Origin: Adiantum capillus-veneris
Taxonomy: Eukaryota > Streptophyta > Polypodiopsida > Polypodiales > Pteridaceae
Direction: 5' to 3'
Assembly: GCA_014529385.2 (NCBI GenBank)
Contig: CM043952.1
Span: forward strand, 63,602,870-63,666,869
Length of the DNA: 64,000 nt
This document shows, piece after piece, positions 22,104-33,828 of this stretch. How positions within the stretch are numbered: the first letter of the stretch is position 1; each line of letters begins with the position of its first letter. The notes beneath the pieces were generated by a model. The model did not search any database. It worked only from the letters and a program-made list of their open reading frames with translations, and was not told the DNA's origin. Made by a program: the position numbers and the translations under genes.

Positions 22104-25100
22104 ATGGCTGACAATAATCAAGAGAGTAGAATGAACATTGATAGCTTTGATTTTGCACATGAAGGTGCTAATGATGATGCTCCCATGTTTGTGAATTATC
22201 TTGTGACTAGGTTGCAACAAGCTATGGGCAACCCTACTTTGCAAGCCGAAGTTACTCAACAACTTCGTGCCTATGGAATTTCCCTTCCTCTCCAAGAGGA
22301 GAGAGAGATTAGGAGGCCTCTTGAAGAGACCCCCAAAATAAGTCTCTCTCCCATTCGAGAGGAGGAATCCAAAGAGAAAGAAAGCAATGAAAGTCTAAGT
22401 TCTTCTGAAGATATGGCTCCACGAAGAAGGCGGTCTAAACGATTGCCTACTCCTCCCAAGAGGAAGAGAGCAACCCATAGTCCTTCTCCTCATCACTCTG
22501 AAAGGCAAGAGAGGAAACAAAGGAAGAAAAGGGCTAGGAAGAGGTCACCCTCTTCTCCTTCTTCTTCACCTTCCTCCTCTTCCGATGAAAGTTATGGCTA
22601 TTCTCCTAGAGAATACAAGAGGGGAGGACATCGCAAATCATTTCCTGCATGGCGAAGGTCACAAAAGCTAAATAAGTTCAAGGAGGGAGGAAAGAGTATC
22701 TCTTTTCTCACCTACGATGGTACCTTTGGTGCTACCGACAAAGTCTTGGCCTTCATCCAGCAATTTGACGCGGCCTTTGGGGACGAGGGCTTCACAGAGT
22801 CCTCCAAGCTACGCCATGTAGCTATACACTTCCAAAAATCATCTCGTCAATGGTGGGCTAGCCTTCGTGGCAATGGAGAAGCCCCAAAGACATGGAAAAC
22901 TCTACGAGTTTCCATCATGAAACAATTTCTTCCAAGTGATACTAAAGATAAAGTTCTTACCGAATGGCGCGGCTTGAAGCTTCTCTCTCATGAGTCTATC
23001 AACAAGTATGTAGACAAGTTTTGGGATTTACATCTCAAAGCTACTGTCTTTCAAAAGATAGACTTTGCCGAGCAAAGACAGCAATTCTGTGCGGGATTAC
23101 CTGAAGAGATGGCCGAATACATCAACTCTCAATGGCCCACTACTATTACCGAAGTAATCCACCACACCATGGTTGCTTCACGCATCAATTTCCATCAAGG
23201 GGCTAGACGTAATGTCAAGCCCATGGAAAACAAAGATAAAAATAATGCAAAGGGGAAATCCAATGCTCAAAATAATTCCCAAGGCACTTCCAACAACAAC
23301 AACAATCGGTCCAAGGAGAAGGGAGTTTACAAAGGTAAAAACAAACTCTCTCCTGAAGAGCTTGAAGCTTTTCGCAAGGACCATAAGTGTTTCAAGTATG
23401 GAGAGCAAGGACATGGCTATCGTTCTTTCCCCAAGAAGAATACTTGCAATGAGACTCCTAGAGCTTCCACCATCGAAGCTCCAAAAGAGGATGCTCATTG
23501 CAAAGGATCATCACTCTCCTATGCTTGGGGAAAGGTAAGAGAGCATGATGCCTTCATCTTGTTTGACCCTGGCTCTACTCTTAACTTCATATCAATAGAG
23601 TTGGCCACCAAGTTGGGCATTGAAGCTTTTGAGATGGGAGATATAGTAGTCGTTGATGCAGCTTTCAAGGGACAACAAGCCTCCGTTACTCCCTTGATTG
23701 GGAAGTTGAGGCTTCATGTCCAAAGCTATGTCGACAAAGAAGACTTCTTCATCTCTCCTCTCCAACATCAGGATGTTATCCTAGGGGCACCATGGTTTGA
23801 TCGCATGGCTGCCAGCATGAAGTTCCCTAAAAGGAGAATTTACTTCACTTACAGGGGAAAGAACATGTATATAGATGCTAGTGAGCGTGGTCGCACTATT
23901 CCACTTGTAAATCCTCTTTCTTTTGATAAGTCAATGAAGAGCTCAGTTTCTGCCTACATGATTTTTTTCAAAGAGTCTCCAAAAGATACTAATGTTTCAT
24001 CAAATGTAAATGATAGGAATCAAGAAGAGTTAGACTTGTCTAATTTTCTAAAAGGATTCCAAGATGTGTTCATCGATGATATCCCTATGGACTTACCTCC
24101 AAAACGAGGGGATGATGACCATCGTATTGAGCTCCTTCCTGGAAGCTCACCACCTAACAAGCCTCCTTATCCAGTCTCACAAGCTCAACAAGAGGAGATC
24201 ATGAGGCAAGTACAAGAGCTGGTAGACAAAGGGATGGTGAGGCCTAGTTCCTCTCCCTTTTGTTCTCCAGTCCTTTTAGTGCAAAAGAAAGATGGTACAT
24301 ACCGTATGTGTGTGGACTATCGAGCACTAAACCATATCACTATCAAAAACAGATTTCCCGTACCTCGGGTAGAAGATCTGTTTGATAAGCTACAAGGCTC
24401 TACCTACTTCAGTAGGATTGACCTTAAGAGTGGCTATCATCAAATAAGGATAGTGGATGAAGATATCTTAAAGACCGCGTTTCGCACAACGTTTGGTCTT
24501 TATGAATATCTAGTCATGCCTTTTGGCTTGACTAATGCACCAGCTACGTTCAATCGTTTGATGGAGAAAATTTTTAGACCATATCGAAAATTCACTAGAG
24601 TATTCTTTGATGATATCATCATCTACTCCAAGTCTTTGGAGGAACATAAGCAGCATCTCCAAGTGATTTTTCAAGCATTGAGGGAGAACAAGCTTTATCT
24701 CAACCAAAAGAAAAGCTAATTCTTCCTTCAAGAGATTCAATACTTAGGTCATATTATCTCTAAAGATGGTATCCAAATGGATCCATCAAAGTTAGAGGTA
24801 ATAAAAGCATGGCCTAACCCAAGAAATCTACATGAGCTAAGAAGCTTTATTGGTATGTGTGCATACTATAGACGCTTCATAGCAAAATTCTCTCAAGTAG
24901 CAGGACCACTAGACGACTTAACTAAGAAGAACGTTAAGTTTGTATGGACTGCTAAGGAGCAAAATGCTTTTGAAAAACTCAAAGAGAAGCTTACTTCCCA
25001 ACCAGTCCTCGTGCTTCCGGATCTCTCAAAGCCATTTGAGGTCCAATGTGATGCTTGTGGTGATTGCCTTGGAGCGGTTTTGCTTGAAGAAGGGCATGCC

Positions 25101-26882
25101 ATAGCATATGCGAGCCGAAGGCTCAATGGTGATGAACGAGTCTTGGGAATTTATGAGAAAGAGCTTTTAGCTGTTCTACATGCCCTAGACACATGGAAGC
25201 ACTACCTATTGGGGACTCCATTTATCCTACGAACCGACCACCAAAGTCTCAAGTATTTCATGATGCAAACCAAGCTTTCCGACAAACAAATGAGATGGGC
25301 AAATTTTCTTTCGCAATTTAATTTCCATATTGCTCACATAGCTGGTAAGCACAATCAAGTTGCCGATGCACTTTCACGACAACCAAAAGTTAATGCAGTG
25401 TCTATAGCTACTCACAATGATCTATCCTCTATGATAGATGAGTATGCTATTGACCCTGACTTTAGAGACATAATGTCAGCCCTTGCTTTGGGGAAGAAAG
25501 AGGAACCATTCACCTTGCAGGATGGTTATCTTCTCCACGGCAATAGGCTATGTGTTACCCATTCCCCTCGTGAGAAGGTTATGTATGAATCCCATGCTCC
25601 TCCATATGCGGGGCATAGAGGTATTCAACCTACTCTCCGAGGAGTAGAGACGTACTTCTATTGGCCTACCATGAAAGTGGACATACAAGAGTATGTATCA
25701 AAATGTGTAGTATGCCAAAAGACCAAGTATGATAGAGGGAAGCAACCTGGATTACTCGAGCCATTGCGTATTCCAAATTCACCATGGGAGAGTATATCCA
25801 TGGATTTCATCTTCGGATTACCCAAGTCTATCCATGGGAATACAGGAATATGGACAATAGTCAACAGGTTTAGCAAGCAAGCACATTTCATTCCTTTCAA
25901 AAAGACTATTAAGGCACACCAAATGGCAACTCTCTTCATATCTCAGATTTTCAAGCACCATGGATTACCCACATCCATCGTGTCAGATAGAGATCCTAGA
26001 ATGACCAGTAATTTCTGGAAAGGTTTCTTTGAAAATCTAGGAACAAGATTGAATTTCTCTTCGGCCTATCACCCACAAACGGATGGCCAAAGTGAGATAG
26101 CCAATCTTACGATACTTGATCTACTCAAGACTTATGTTACCGAAGTAGATCAACGCTCACAATGGGAAAAGTACTTACCTCTTGTAGAGTATGCCTACAA
26201 TAATACTGTACATACTTCTACGGGAAAAGCACCTTTTGAGATCATTGAGGGAAGACCTAAAAGTCCCTTGCTACTCAAAGTACATGGGAAGATCTTCACC
26301 GCCGATGAGTATAGCCGTGACCTACAAGAATCTTTTCAAAAGATTAGGGAGGCTATATCCATCTCTCAACAAAGGCAAAAAGCTGCTGCTGATAAGCACA
26401 GAAGAGCCTTAATGTTCAAAGAAAATGATTGGGTCTTACTCAAGTTTCCTAAGGCTCGATTAAGGCAAACGACGGGCAAAAATCCTACGGGCCATCAAAA
26501 GTATTATGCTAAACTAGCAAAAAGATACTATGGTCCTTTCCAAATCTTGAAGCCCATCAATGAAACGGCTTATCAACTCAAGTTGCCCAACCATTGGCTT
26601 ATACACAATGCCTTTCATGTAAGCCTGCTTAAGCCCTACAAAGGAGAGCCACCAACTAAACCAATTATTGAAGACCCTCCCGAAGTTGAAGACCAAGAAG
26701 AGGTGCTACAAACCGAAGCTATCCTTCGGCATGAAGACAAGGTACTACGACATGGTAAGATTATCCGACGGTATCTTATTAAGTTCAAAAATTATCCTTT
26801 TGAAGATGCTAGATGGATGCAAGGAATACAGCTTAAGGATAGTATGAACCTTTTCAATGCTTACAATGCTACATTAGAGTAA
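22104..26882 (+). CDS. Element B gag-pol polyprotein, one internal stop
   Basis: I choose ATG 22104 (MADNNQES), because element D has the matching MADNSKES start; the frame is open upstream to 22062. Domains in order, in residues: SR/K-rich N-terminus; gag capsid-like domain about 200-350; zinc knuckle at 429 ([14 protein letters not shown]), with two of three Cys replaced; protease loop [11 protein letters not shown] at 488; reverse transcriptase with FFDD active site at about 834; RNase H (CDACGDC, EKELLAV, TDHQSL, VADALS); integrase H2C2 ([10 protein letters not shown] ... CVVCQK) and core with D, D, E (SMDFIFG, SDRDP, GQSEIAN); chromodomain about 1536-1580. A TAA at 24717-24719 (after LNQKKS) replaces one codon between the RT and connection regions; otherwise 1592 codons are open. 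The stop and the damaged knuckle suggest it is not autonomous. Confidence 0.93.
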
Positions 26883-27228
26883 GCACATGTACAAATTTCT
26901 TTAAAATCACTCATGTTTTTGTCTTATAAGACTAGTCCTCTTTTTAAGTGTGCACAAATTTAACTAATATGCATGCTTAAAATCATGTTTGTGATGACGA
27001 CGTCTCTCAAACACCAAGTAGAATTTGTCACTCTACTTTGGGAGAATGAAATGGACTACAGAGCAGACATGCTTGCGGCAGCTATGTCTCCCAAGCACCA
27101 AATGGATTAGTCATCCATCTTGGAAAGATGTCGTAGGGTAAAAAGGGATCCTTTACCCGCTAAGTACGATTGAATAATGACTAAGACTTTATCTCTTCTA
27201 CCTCATAGTCGAGGACGACTATGATTTC

Positions 27229-27241
27229 AAGAGAGAGGTAA
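27229..27241 (+). promoter_or_regulatory. Element B polypurine tract
   Basis: A purine-rich stretch (AAGAGAGAGGTAA) directly before the 3' LTR, where plus-strand DNA synthesis is primed. Element D has the same stretch at 59208-59219. Confidence 0.75.
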
Positions 27242-28865
27242 TGTCATAAAATCTAATATCTAACCAACCCAAATGATTTTCTCATATTAAATTGATCACT
27301 TAATGTGGGAGAATAAACGGGAACAAGTGTTAAGATATAGATATGTGCTTATAGATCTATCTCAACACGGGGCCAATGGTAAAGGGGCCCAAAAGGGAGA
27401 TGGTCTATCAAAGAGCAAGGCTAACCAATGGAGCATAAGACCTTAGGGTTAGCTTCATTGAAGACCTCCAATAAATGTGTGTAAAAGTCCTTCGACCTTA
27501 GGTAAGCTAGGGTTGAGCTTGAGGTGGGAACCCGGCCCAGGCTCGAGGTGCTTGTCCTGCGTGAGGTGCTTGTCGTGCTTGAGGTGTTTGTCATGCTTGA
27601 GGTGCTTGATTAAGATGCTTGAGGTGCTTGACTGGATCCATGCTTGGGGTGCTTGACTTGCTACATGATTAAGGTACTTGAGGTGCCTTGAGAAGCTTGC
27701 CTGAGATGCTTGTGGGAACACCCCCTAGTTCAAGTGCTTTGTCATGCTTGGTGAGTAAGGTGCTTGATCACCTAAAGTCAAAAGCATTCCTACAAGAGGG
27801 GGGGCGAGCCCTTTTCCTAGGGGCTAGAGAGAGAACACCCACTCACACACACAAGGGAAGCCCCAACTTGAAGAGGCAGCAAGGACACATGTCAGGTCCC
27901 TACCCATGTTACCTTCATGTGTTGCTTGAAGCCTATTGGCTAAGCTTCAAAGGGGTCCAATGATAAATTACATGAATTATCTAATTGTTTTAGCATTTAT
28001 CTAGCCCTCTCTCTCAAAAAGGAAAGGGGGACACTTGTCTCAAGGCTACCCCTACTGCTTGTAATGCCTCCTGCTCATGATTGGCTAGGCCTGGGAGGGT
28101 CCAATGAGCTTCAAGCATGAGCTACAAGGGGGGGTCGACCCAAGCTAGCTAGGGGCTTGCTTGAGGGGTATACTCACCCACACACACTCACAATCACTCT
28201 CATTGTGTGCTATGCAAAGTGCAAGAGCTCCCTCTCCAAGCAAGTAGAGGTTGAGAGCCTACACCAACACTCTTGGCTATGGAGTGCAAATCCAACCAAG
28301 AGCCATGCTTCAATGCTTGAGCTTGTCATCTCCTTCTTCTTCATTACTATGCTATTATGTATGCTAGCTCAAGAGTTATGATAAGTGAGGAACTAGCTCT
28401 TTCTCGTATGAAATGTTTCTTTTTCCTCTTCCCTACCCTCATTCCCTGCTAGCTCTCTCCACCTTCGAAGGTGTTTGAGGTCTTGGGACTGAGGCTTGGG
28501 ATAGTTAAATATTTCTTCAAGTTTATGTTATGTTTGTGATGCATGAAGCCTTCCATCTTCATGGAATCACCTAGGTCACAAGGAACACAAAGACTGTATT
28601 GTAACAAGTCTCTCTTTATGGGAGAAATCATAATACAAATGCCTATTGGAGGGGGGACCGGCTCCACATAAATCCGGTCCTCAACTGTTGTCATGTTCTC
28701 TAAACTCTCTCTCTTGCAAAAGTATTGTCTATGCCAAGTTAACTAATTGCTATGATTATGTTGCTATCTTCAATTATGTCTACCCGCTATGCTCACAAAA
28801 TCATTTCTTGAAAGTATTCTCATTAAATTCCGCTACTCTCAAATTGAATAGGAAAATTCCATTAC
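27242..28865 (+). repeat. Element B 3' LTR
   Basis: Same sequence as the 5' LTR with about twenty substitutions seen by eye. It ends CCATTAC; the terminal A is shared with, or replaced by, the AAGAA target duplication. Confidence 0.92.
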
Positions 28866-29790
28866 AAGAAGATCTTTTTCAGAGAACAGATTGAGCGGTT
28901 TACCTTGGGTCTACCTACAGAGATCCGAGATCACTGCTTGGAACATAATTCAGCTTCTATTCAGGAGTTGATGAGTCATGTGAAGTGGGGCTTTGCCATT
29001 CACTTTGGCAGTCTAACCTACCCTACAGATGAGGCCATGACACAACGAGCCGAATAGACTTATGGGAATGAAAGTAGAAAGAAAAAGAGAAACCCAGACA
29101 AAAAGGATGCACGACCCAAGCTTACTCCTGAGGAGAGAGCTCGCTTCATCAGAGAGGGGAAGTGCTTTGGATGCGGGGAACATGGACATATCTCCACAAA
29201 GTGCTCTAAAAAGGCACAGAAAGAACAAAATGATAAAGACGACGACAGGCCTAAGAGTTCGAGAGCAGCTGAGGAACGTGGTAGAAAAGGCAGATAGAAA
29301 AGCAGAACAAGTACCACATGGCGTGGGACCTGCACCGAATCTAATGAATGAAAATACAAACTTTGCCACTTTTGGGGCAAAGTGAAGGATCAGGATGCTC
29401 TTTTGAAGGAGCCAAGGCCAACTTCTTTTCACTTGGAATTGGCGGCTCGATTTGGAATTACGCCCGACAGACTGACGCCACAGGCGGAGGTAGTTCGACT
29501 GGCACCCAGATGGGATGTTGCCATTACACTGAGCATTGGCAAACTTCGTTTGCAATGACAGGGGTGTTCAAGGAACGCGAGTGACGTTCTACTTAGGATC
29601 CCTTGGTACCACAAGAGCTACGCCGTGGTTGACTACCGAGCCGAGAAAGAAACTTTGATAAATAAAGGGCTTAGAGATTGTACTTGATGAACTTCAGTTT
29701 CTTACTTATTCTTTTGGGAGAGAACTGAACGATGGATAAAGGTTGAATATGTTTTGACCTGATCAAAAGAACGCCAAGATTTTTCTCCAC
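28866..29790 (+). pseudogene. Element A gag end, zinc knuckle and protease remnant
   Basis: Continues A's gag after element B: EQIERFTLGLPTEIRDH, then LTPEERARFIREGK and an intact zinc knuckle CFGCGEHGHISTKC (C-x2-C-x4-H-x4-C) at about 29160-29205. Downstream, FWGKVKDQDALL and FHLELAARFGI flank where the protease catalytic loop should be; the D-S/P-G residues have been lost. PWYHKSYAVVDYRAEKET marks the protease end near 29600-29655. Stops at 29054, 29296 and later show decay. Confidence 0.75.
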
Positions 29791-29801
29791 ACTCATGTCG
29801 A

Positions 29802-30536
29802 TTGCTTTTCAGAGGGCCTGAAGATCAAACCATTGATCTGATACCTGGAAGCATGCCACCGAACCCGCCACCTTACCGTGTGAGCCGAGTACAGAATGAA
29901 AAGATTATGAACCCACTGAAAGACCTCTTGGAAAAGGGTCTTGTCCAGCATAGTACTTCACCGTATTGCTCTCCACTATTGTTGGATTTGAAGAAAGATG
30001 GATCTTGGAGAATGTGTATCGATTATAGCGCTCTCCACTATTGTTGGATTTGAAGAAAGATGGATCTTGGAGAATGTGTATCGATTGTAGCGCTCTCAAC
30101 GAAATCACCATCAAGAACAAATTTTCGAGTCCTAGGATCGATGATATACTCGACAAATTACAGGGATCCTCATGCTTTAGCAGGATTGACTCGAAGAGTG
30201 GATATCATCAGATCCGAATCGCACAGGGAGACGTCTACAAGACAGCCTTTCAAACGACTTTTGGGTTATTTGAGTTTTTGGTGATGCCTTTTGGCTTAAC
30301 ACATGCTCCTGCGACATTTAACTGGATGATGGACAGGATTTTTCAAGAGTACAGGCTATGCTTGTATTTGTTGGCACTTTCTTTGATGATATCATTGTTT
30401 TCTCCAAGAATGAACCAGATTACAGAGATCATATGCTTCAGAGATACATTTTTTTGGGGACACTTTGTCTCAACAAGAGTGCAAATGGATCTGGCCAAGA
30501 TAGACACTATCTTTGAATGCTTCTTGGGACTGTGTT
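29802..30536 (+). pseudogene. Element A reverse transcriptase, N-terminal part
   Basis: RT fingers and palm: PPYRVSRVQNEKIM, LVQHSTSPYCSPLL, DLKKDGSWRMCIDYSAL, then [15 protein letters not shown] and [20 protein letters not shown] 62-bp tandem duplication (29968-30029 and 30030-30091) shifts the frame inside the first RT block. After DRIFQEYR the catalytic region is frameshifted and shortened (LSLMISLFSPRMNQ in another frame matches a DDIIVFSKNEPD-type segment). Element D then interrupts the connection region at FLGLC; it resumes at 60798. Confidence 0.8.
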
Positions 30537-31452
30537 TGTCATAATAATCAATATCTAATTCTCCTAAATGATTTTCTCATATTAAACTGATCATTTAATG
30601 TGGGGAAGTGCCAGGGGAGAAAAAGCTAGAATATTGGTTAAGGTAGCAGACCGGCCACATTAGGGATCCAAAGGAGGGAAAATAGGGATCCAAAGGGGGG
30701 GCCATCTGCAACAATGGGCTAAAAAGACCCTAAGGTTCAGCCCATTAAGACTTCCAAAATGCTAAGGTTCCAAAATTCAAAGGTTGTGTCCAAAGGTCAA
30801 ACCTAGGGGAAATTGGATGCTTTGTGTGTAACTAAAGAGTCTTTGCATATCCCTACATGGGAGGGGGTGAGCCCTTCTTCTAGGGGATGAGAGAGAAAGT
30901 CACACATACACACACACACACACACACAGGCTCCCTTTACACAAAAGGAATTAGGGACACATGTCATCTCCCTAGCCCAGATGCCCACAAGGTGTGCCCA
31001 ATTCCTATTGGATGGCCTTGGAGGTGGAACAATGAGAATTAGGCTAGAGTAAATCTAGTTTAATTAATTTAAAAACACTTAATAAAAGAACCAATGAGAA
31101 TTAAGTCTCCTAGACGACTAGTGGACAGTCTCCCAAGGGGTCTAATGAGCATTCAGGAGCCCAATGGCTTGCTTGATTCCTATTGGCCATGAGGAAAAGG
31201 GGTCCAATGAGAGTTTAGTTTAATTATTAAATTACCTAAAGCTATCACAAAAGGGGAAAGGGAGACACATGTCAGAAGGCTATCACTTATGCTGCTTAAT
31301 AGCCATTGGCTTGACTTGGGGAGGTCCAATGGGGAGCCTGCAAGAGCAAATAGCAAGAGGGCTCGCCCAAGAGAGAGAGGGGGATGATTTTTGCAAGGCA
31401 TTATCACACACACACACACAAAATCTCATGTGTGAAGAAAGAGAAGACTATC
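30537..31452 (+). repeat. Element D 5' LTR, first part
   Basis: Matches 59220 onward of the 3' LTR up to the CTATC at 31448-31452, where element E is inserted. Contains (CA)n at about 30907-30929 and 31406-31421. Relative to the 3' LTR it lacks an 18-base segment near 30710 and has an extra stretch near 31155-31190. Confidence 0.88.
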
Positions 31453-32391
31453 TGTTGAGCCAGCAGAGGATCACACCCGCATTTTTGCTCACACCCATCA
31501 TTTTGTAACCATTGATTGTAATAAATGTCTTTCAGACATTAATTTTGATTTGAGCCATTCACTAAGTAACGGGACTCAATTGAGTTTCCAGTCTGTAATC
31601 CCGACGTAATTTCACCTGCTGATGTAAATAATTAGAGATGTTCTCACCTCCAAGGCTGAGGTATATATGCCAAGGTTTTGTAACCTAAGAGATAAAATTT
31701 ATTAATCAAAGTGAGTTTTGAGCGCTGTGACTGTGTCTGAGAGAGAGAGAGAGAGTGAGAGAGAGTCTTATCTTCTTGCTACGCGAGCTACGGGGCCGCC
31801 ATTGGAGAAGTGACACCGCCATTGTGTTAGCAACGGTGAGAGCTACGCACAGATACCAAGAGTGCACGCTATCGGCTTCTATGTGTGGTAAGTTCCTACG
31901 AGCTTTGGTGTGAGTTTTCTTCCAACTCGTGTGTCGGAATAGAGTGTGCAGCATATCTATAGAACCACAACGAGTAGAGCTACACATTAGTACCATCGGG
32001 GTCAAGTTTCGGTCACCTGTATTTTTCGGCCTGTCTTCATACGCGTTTACCGCACGGAGTGATTATAGGTTGATTTTGCAGTTCAAGTCTTTAAGGTGTT
32101 GTTCTTACCTAGTGCATAGACTTCCCCTTGAGTTTGAGATCGATTCGATGATTCTAGATCCTGTTTTGTATAGCATTCGTTCGTAGTACGGATTTTAGTC
32201 ACTTGCGTATTTTAGAACTTAGATTTGATTTCCTTAGTAGTGATTGTCATTAGAAGGTCGAGTAGGTGATTTGACACCGACCTAGTTGTTTTCATGCGCC
32301 TGCGGGTCAAGCTCCGTCCTCGTCTGACAAATTCTGTTGTTGGTTGAGTTCTCGCTATTTAGCTTCCGCTAGTGGCGTAACCGCCCTAACA
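31453..32391 (+). repeat. Element E 5' LTR (939 bp)
   Basis: Starts TGTTGAGCCAGC and ends CCGCCCTAACA. About twenty differences from the 3' LTR by eye, mainly C/T and G/A changes. Contains a (GA)n patch at about 31739-31765. Confidence 0.93.
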
Positions 32392-32393
32392 TT

Positions 32394-32410
32394 TGGCGCC
32401 GCTGCCGGGG
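32394..32410 (+). promoter_or_regulatory. Element E primer-binding site (tRNA-Asp)
   Basis: TGGCGCCGCTGCCGGGG, two bases after the LTR. It matches the complement of the plant tRNA-Asp 3' end with one mismatch, as in Athila-type elements. Confidence 0.85.
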
Positions 32411-32411
32411 A

Positions 32412-33828
32412 CGAGAGCCCTAAGTAGGTGACCTTAGACTAATCCTACGAGGTGAGTCGTATAAACTACTTTGTATACTTTAGTTAGAAAAGATCTAGGA
32501 GTGGTGGACTCCGAAGGTCTCGAGAGATACTAGGAAGTGGGGTATTCCTGGGTCTTCCGTGTTGACAGTATTTTTAGTTTAGCTTAGATTAGATTGTTTT
32601 TTATGGTGTTTAAGTGGTTGTTGACATAAAAAGCATTTGCTACTCCTTGTGTGGTAGTAAATCTTTTTATATTTTCAATTGCAAAAAATCCGTTTTATGA
32701 TTAGAAGTAGCTTAGGTAGGGCGTGATTTGATCCTGATCTAGAGCTATCAATTGGTGTTCTATTTGCTTGATGTGTTTGATTGCATGTTAGATCACTGAA
32801 AAAGTCGCTTTGGTAGTGAAATATGCAATAAACAAAGTTCAGAAAAATTTTCTGTGTAACTGATTGTTGCTGAGCACTTAAAAGAGCTATTGGAAGAGTT
32901 CTGTGCTGAAAAATTGGAAATCTGCAACTTTAGACATCATACGCGTATGATGTCTTAGGACCTAAACAGAGACTAAAATTGAAAACTTGACATTGCCAGA
33001 GTGTTTAGAAGGGGGGTTTTACCCTAAGATCAACTTAAAACAAGAACATTAACACTCAAAGAAACCCAAAAAGGCAAGTCGGAGTCCAAGAAACGCAAAG
33101 AATAGGAAATTTTGGATTCAAATCTTGTTTTTACATTCAAACTTGACAAAAACACTTGAAACTCAATTATAAACATTGGAGAAGGCTTAAAACCAAAAAT
33201 AGTCAAAATCTGGGACAAAAGACATCATACGCGTATAATGTCTTTTGGCACATCCACTGCTTATTTTCGATATCTGACCTGACAAGATTGTTACAAACAC
33301 TGTAGAAAGCATAAATATCAAGTTTGGACCCAAATTGATGAAAAAGACATCATACGCGTATGATGTCTTTGACCTAATTTTGGACATATTCTGATACTTT
33401 GCTAACACAGATCCATTGTAATAGCTGTCTAGAGGTTATATTTCAAGTTTCATCCCATTTGGATCACAATTGACCAAAAAAAAAAAAAAAAAAGTCAAAA
33501 GCGGAAAATTACCAAGAAAAGCCTAAATTAGCCATAACTTGCTCAAACAGAGTTCAAACTGAATTTTGTGAGTGAACAGAGCATAAAGGGGCCACTGAGA
33601 GTGAGCATAACCAAAATAGTCAAAATCTGTGAAAAAAGACATCATACGCGTATAATGTCTTTTTCAGCATAACTGCAACAAAATTCTCACTTGATGAAAC
33701 AGGAGTTGTCCAACTGACAAGATTAAACAATTGACCAAGTATCAGTCAGTTTGGATCAATTCTGACCACAAAAACTTGGGGAAAACAAATTGCCGAGACG
33801 GAAAAGTTAAAGTCCTTCAGGGGAATTG
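32412..33828 (+). other. Element E leader with four palindromes
   Basis: About 1.4 kb without a coding region. It holds four copies of a 24-bp palindrome whose half is AGACATCATACG followed by its reverse complement: 32932-32955, 33220-33243, 33345-33368 and 33637-33660. The second and fourth have one G-to-A change in the right arm. Text around them is loosely repeated (CAAGTTTNNNCC, TTTGGATCA, TTGATGAAAAAGACATC). A 20-base A run lies near 33477-33493. Such a leader would normally hold packaging and dimerisation signals; assigning those to the palindromes is inference. Confidence 0.75.

Larger units (their letters stand above)
20065..28865 (+). mobile_element. Element B: nearly complete chromovirus-type Ty3/gypsy retrotransposon
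   Basis: An 8.8-kb element inserted in A's gag. The five bases AAGAA flank it (20060-20064 and 28866-28870), and A's gag frame continues as SSFK then KIFFREQIERFTLGLP after removal. It has two LTRs of about 1625 bp, a Met-tRNA PBS, one long gag-pol frame with a single stop, a chromodomain at the C-terminus and a polypurine tract. By eye the LTRs differ at only about twenty positions, so it is one of the younger insertions here. It is related to the more decayed element D (same gag start, similar LTR ends). Confidence 0.92.

Noticed and set aside
30041-30544. Separate RT gene at 30.0-30.5 kb
   Set aside because: It is part of element A, whose frame was shifted by the 62-bp duplication and then cut by element D.
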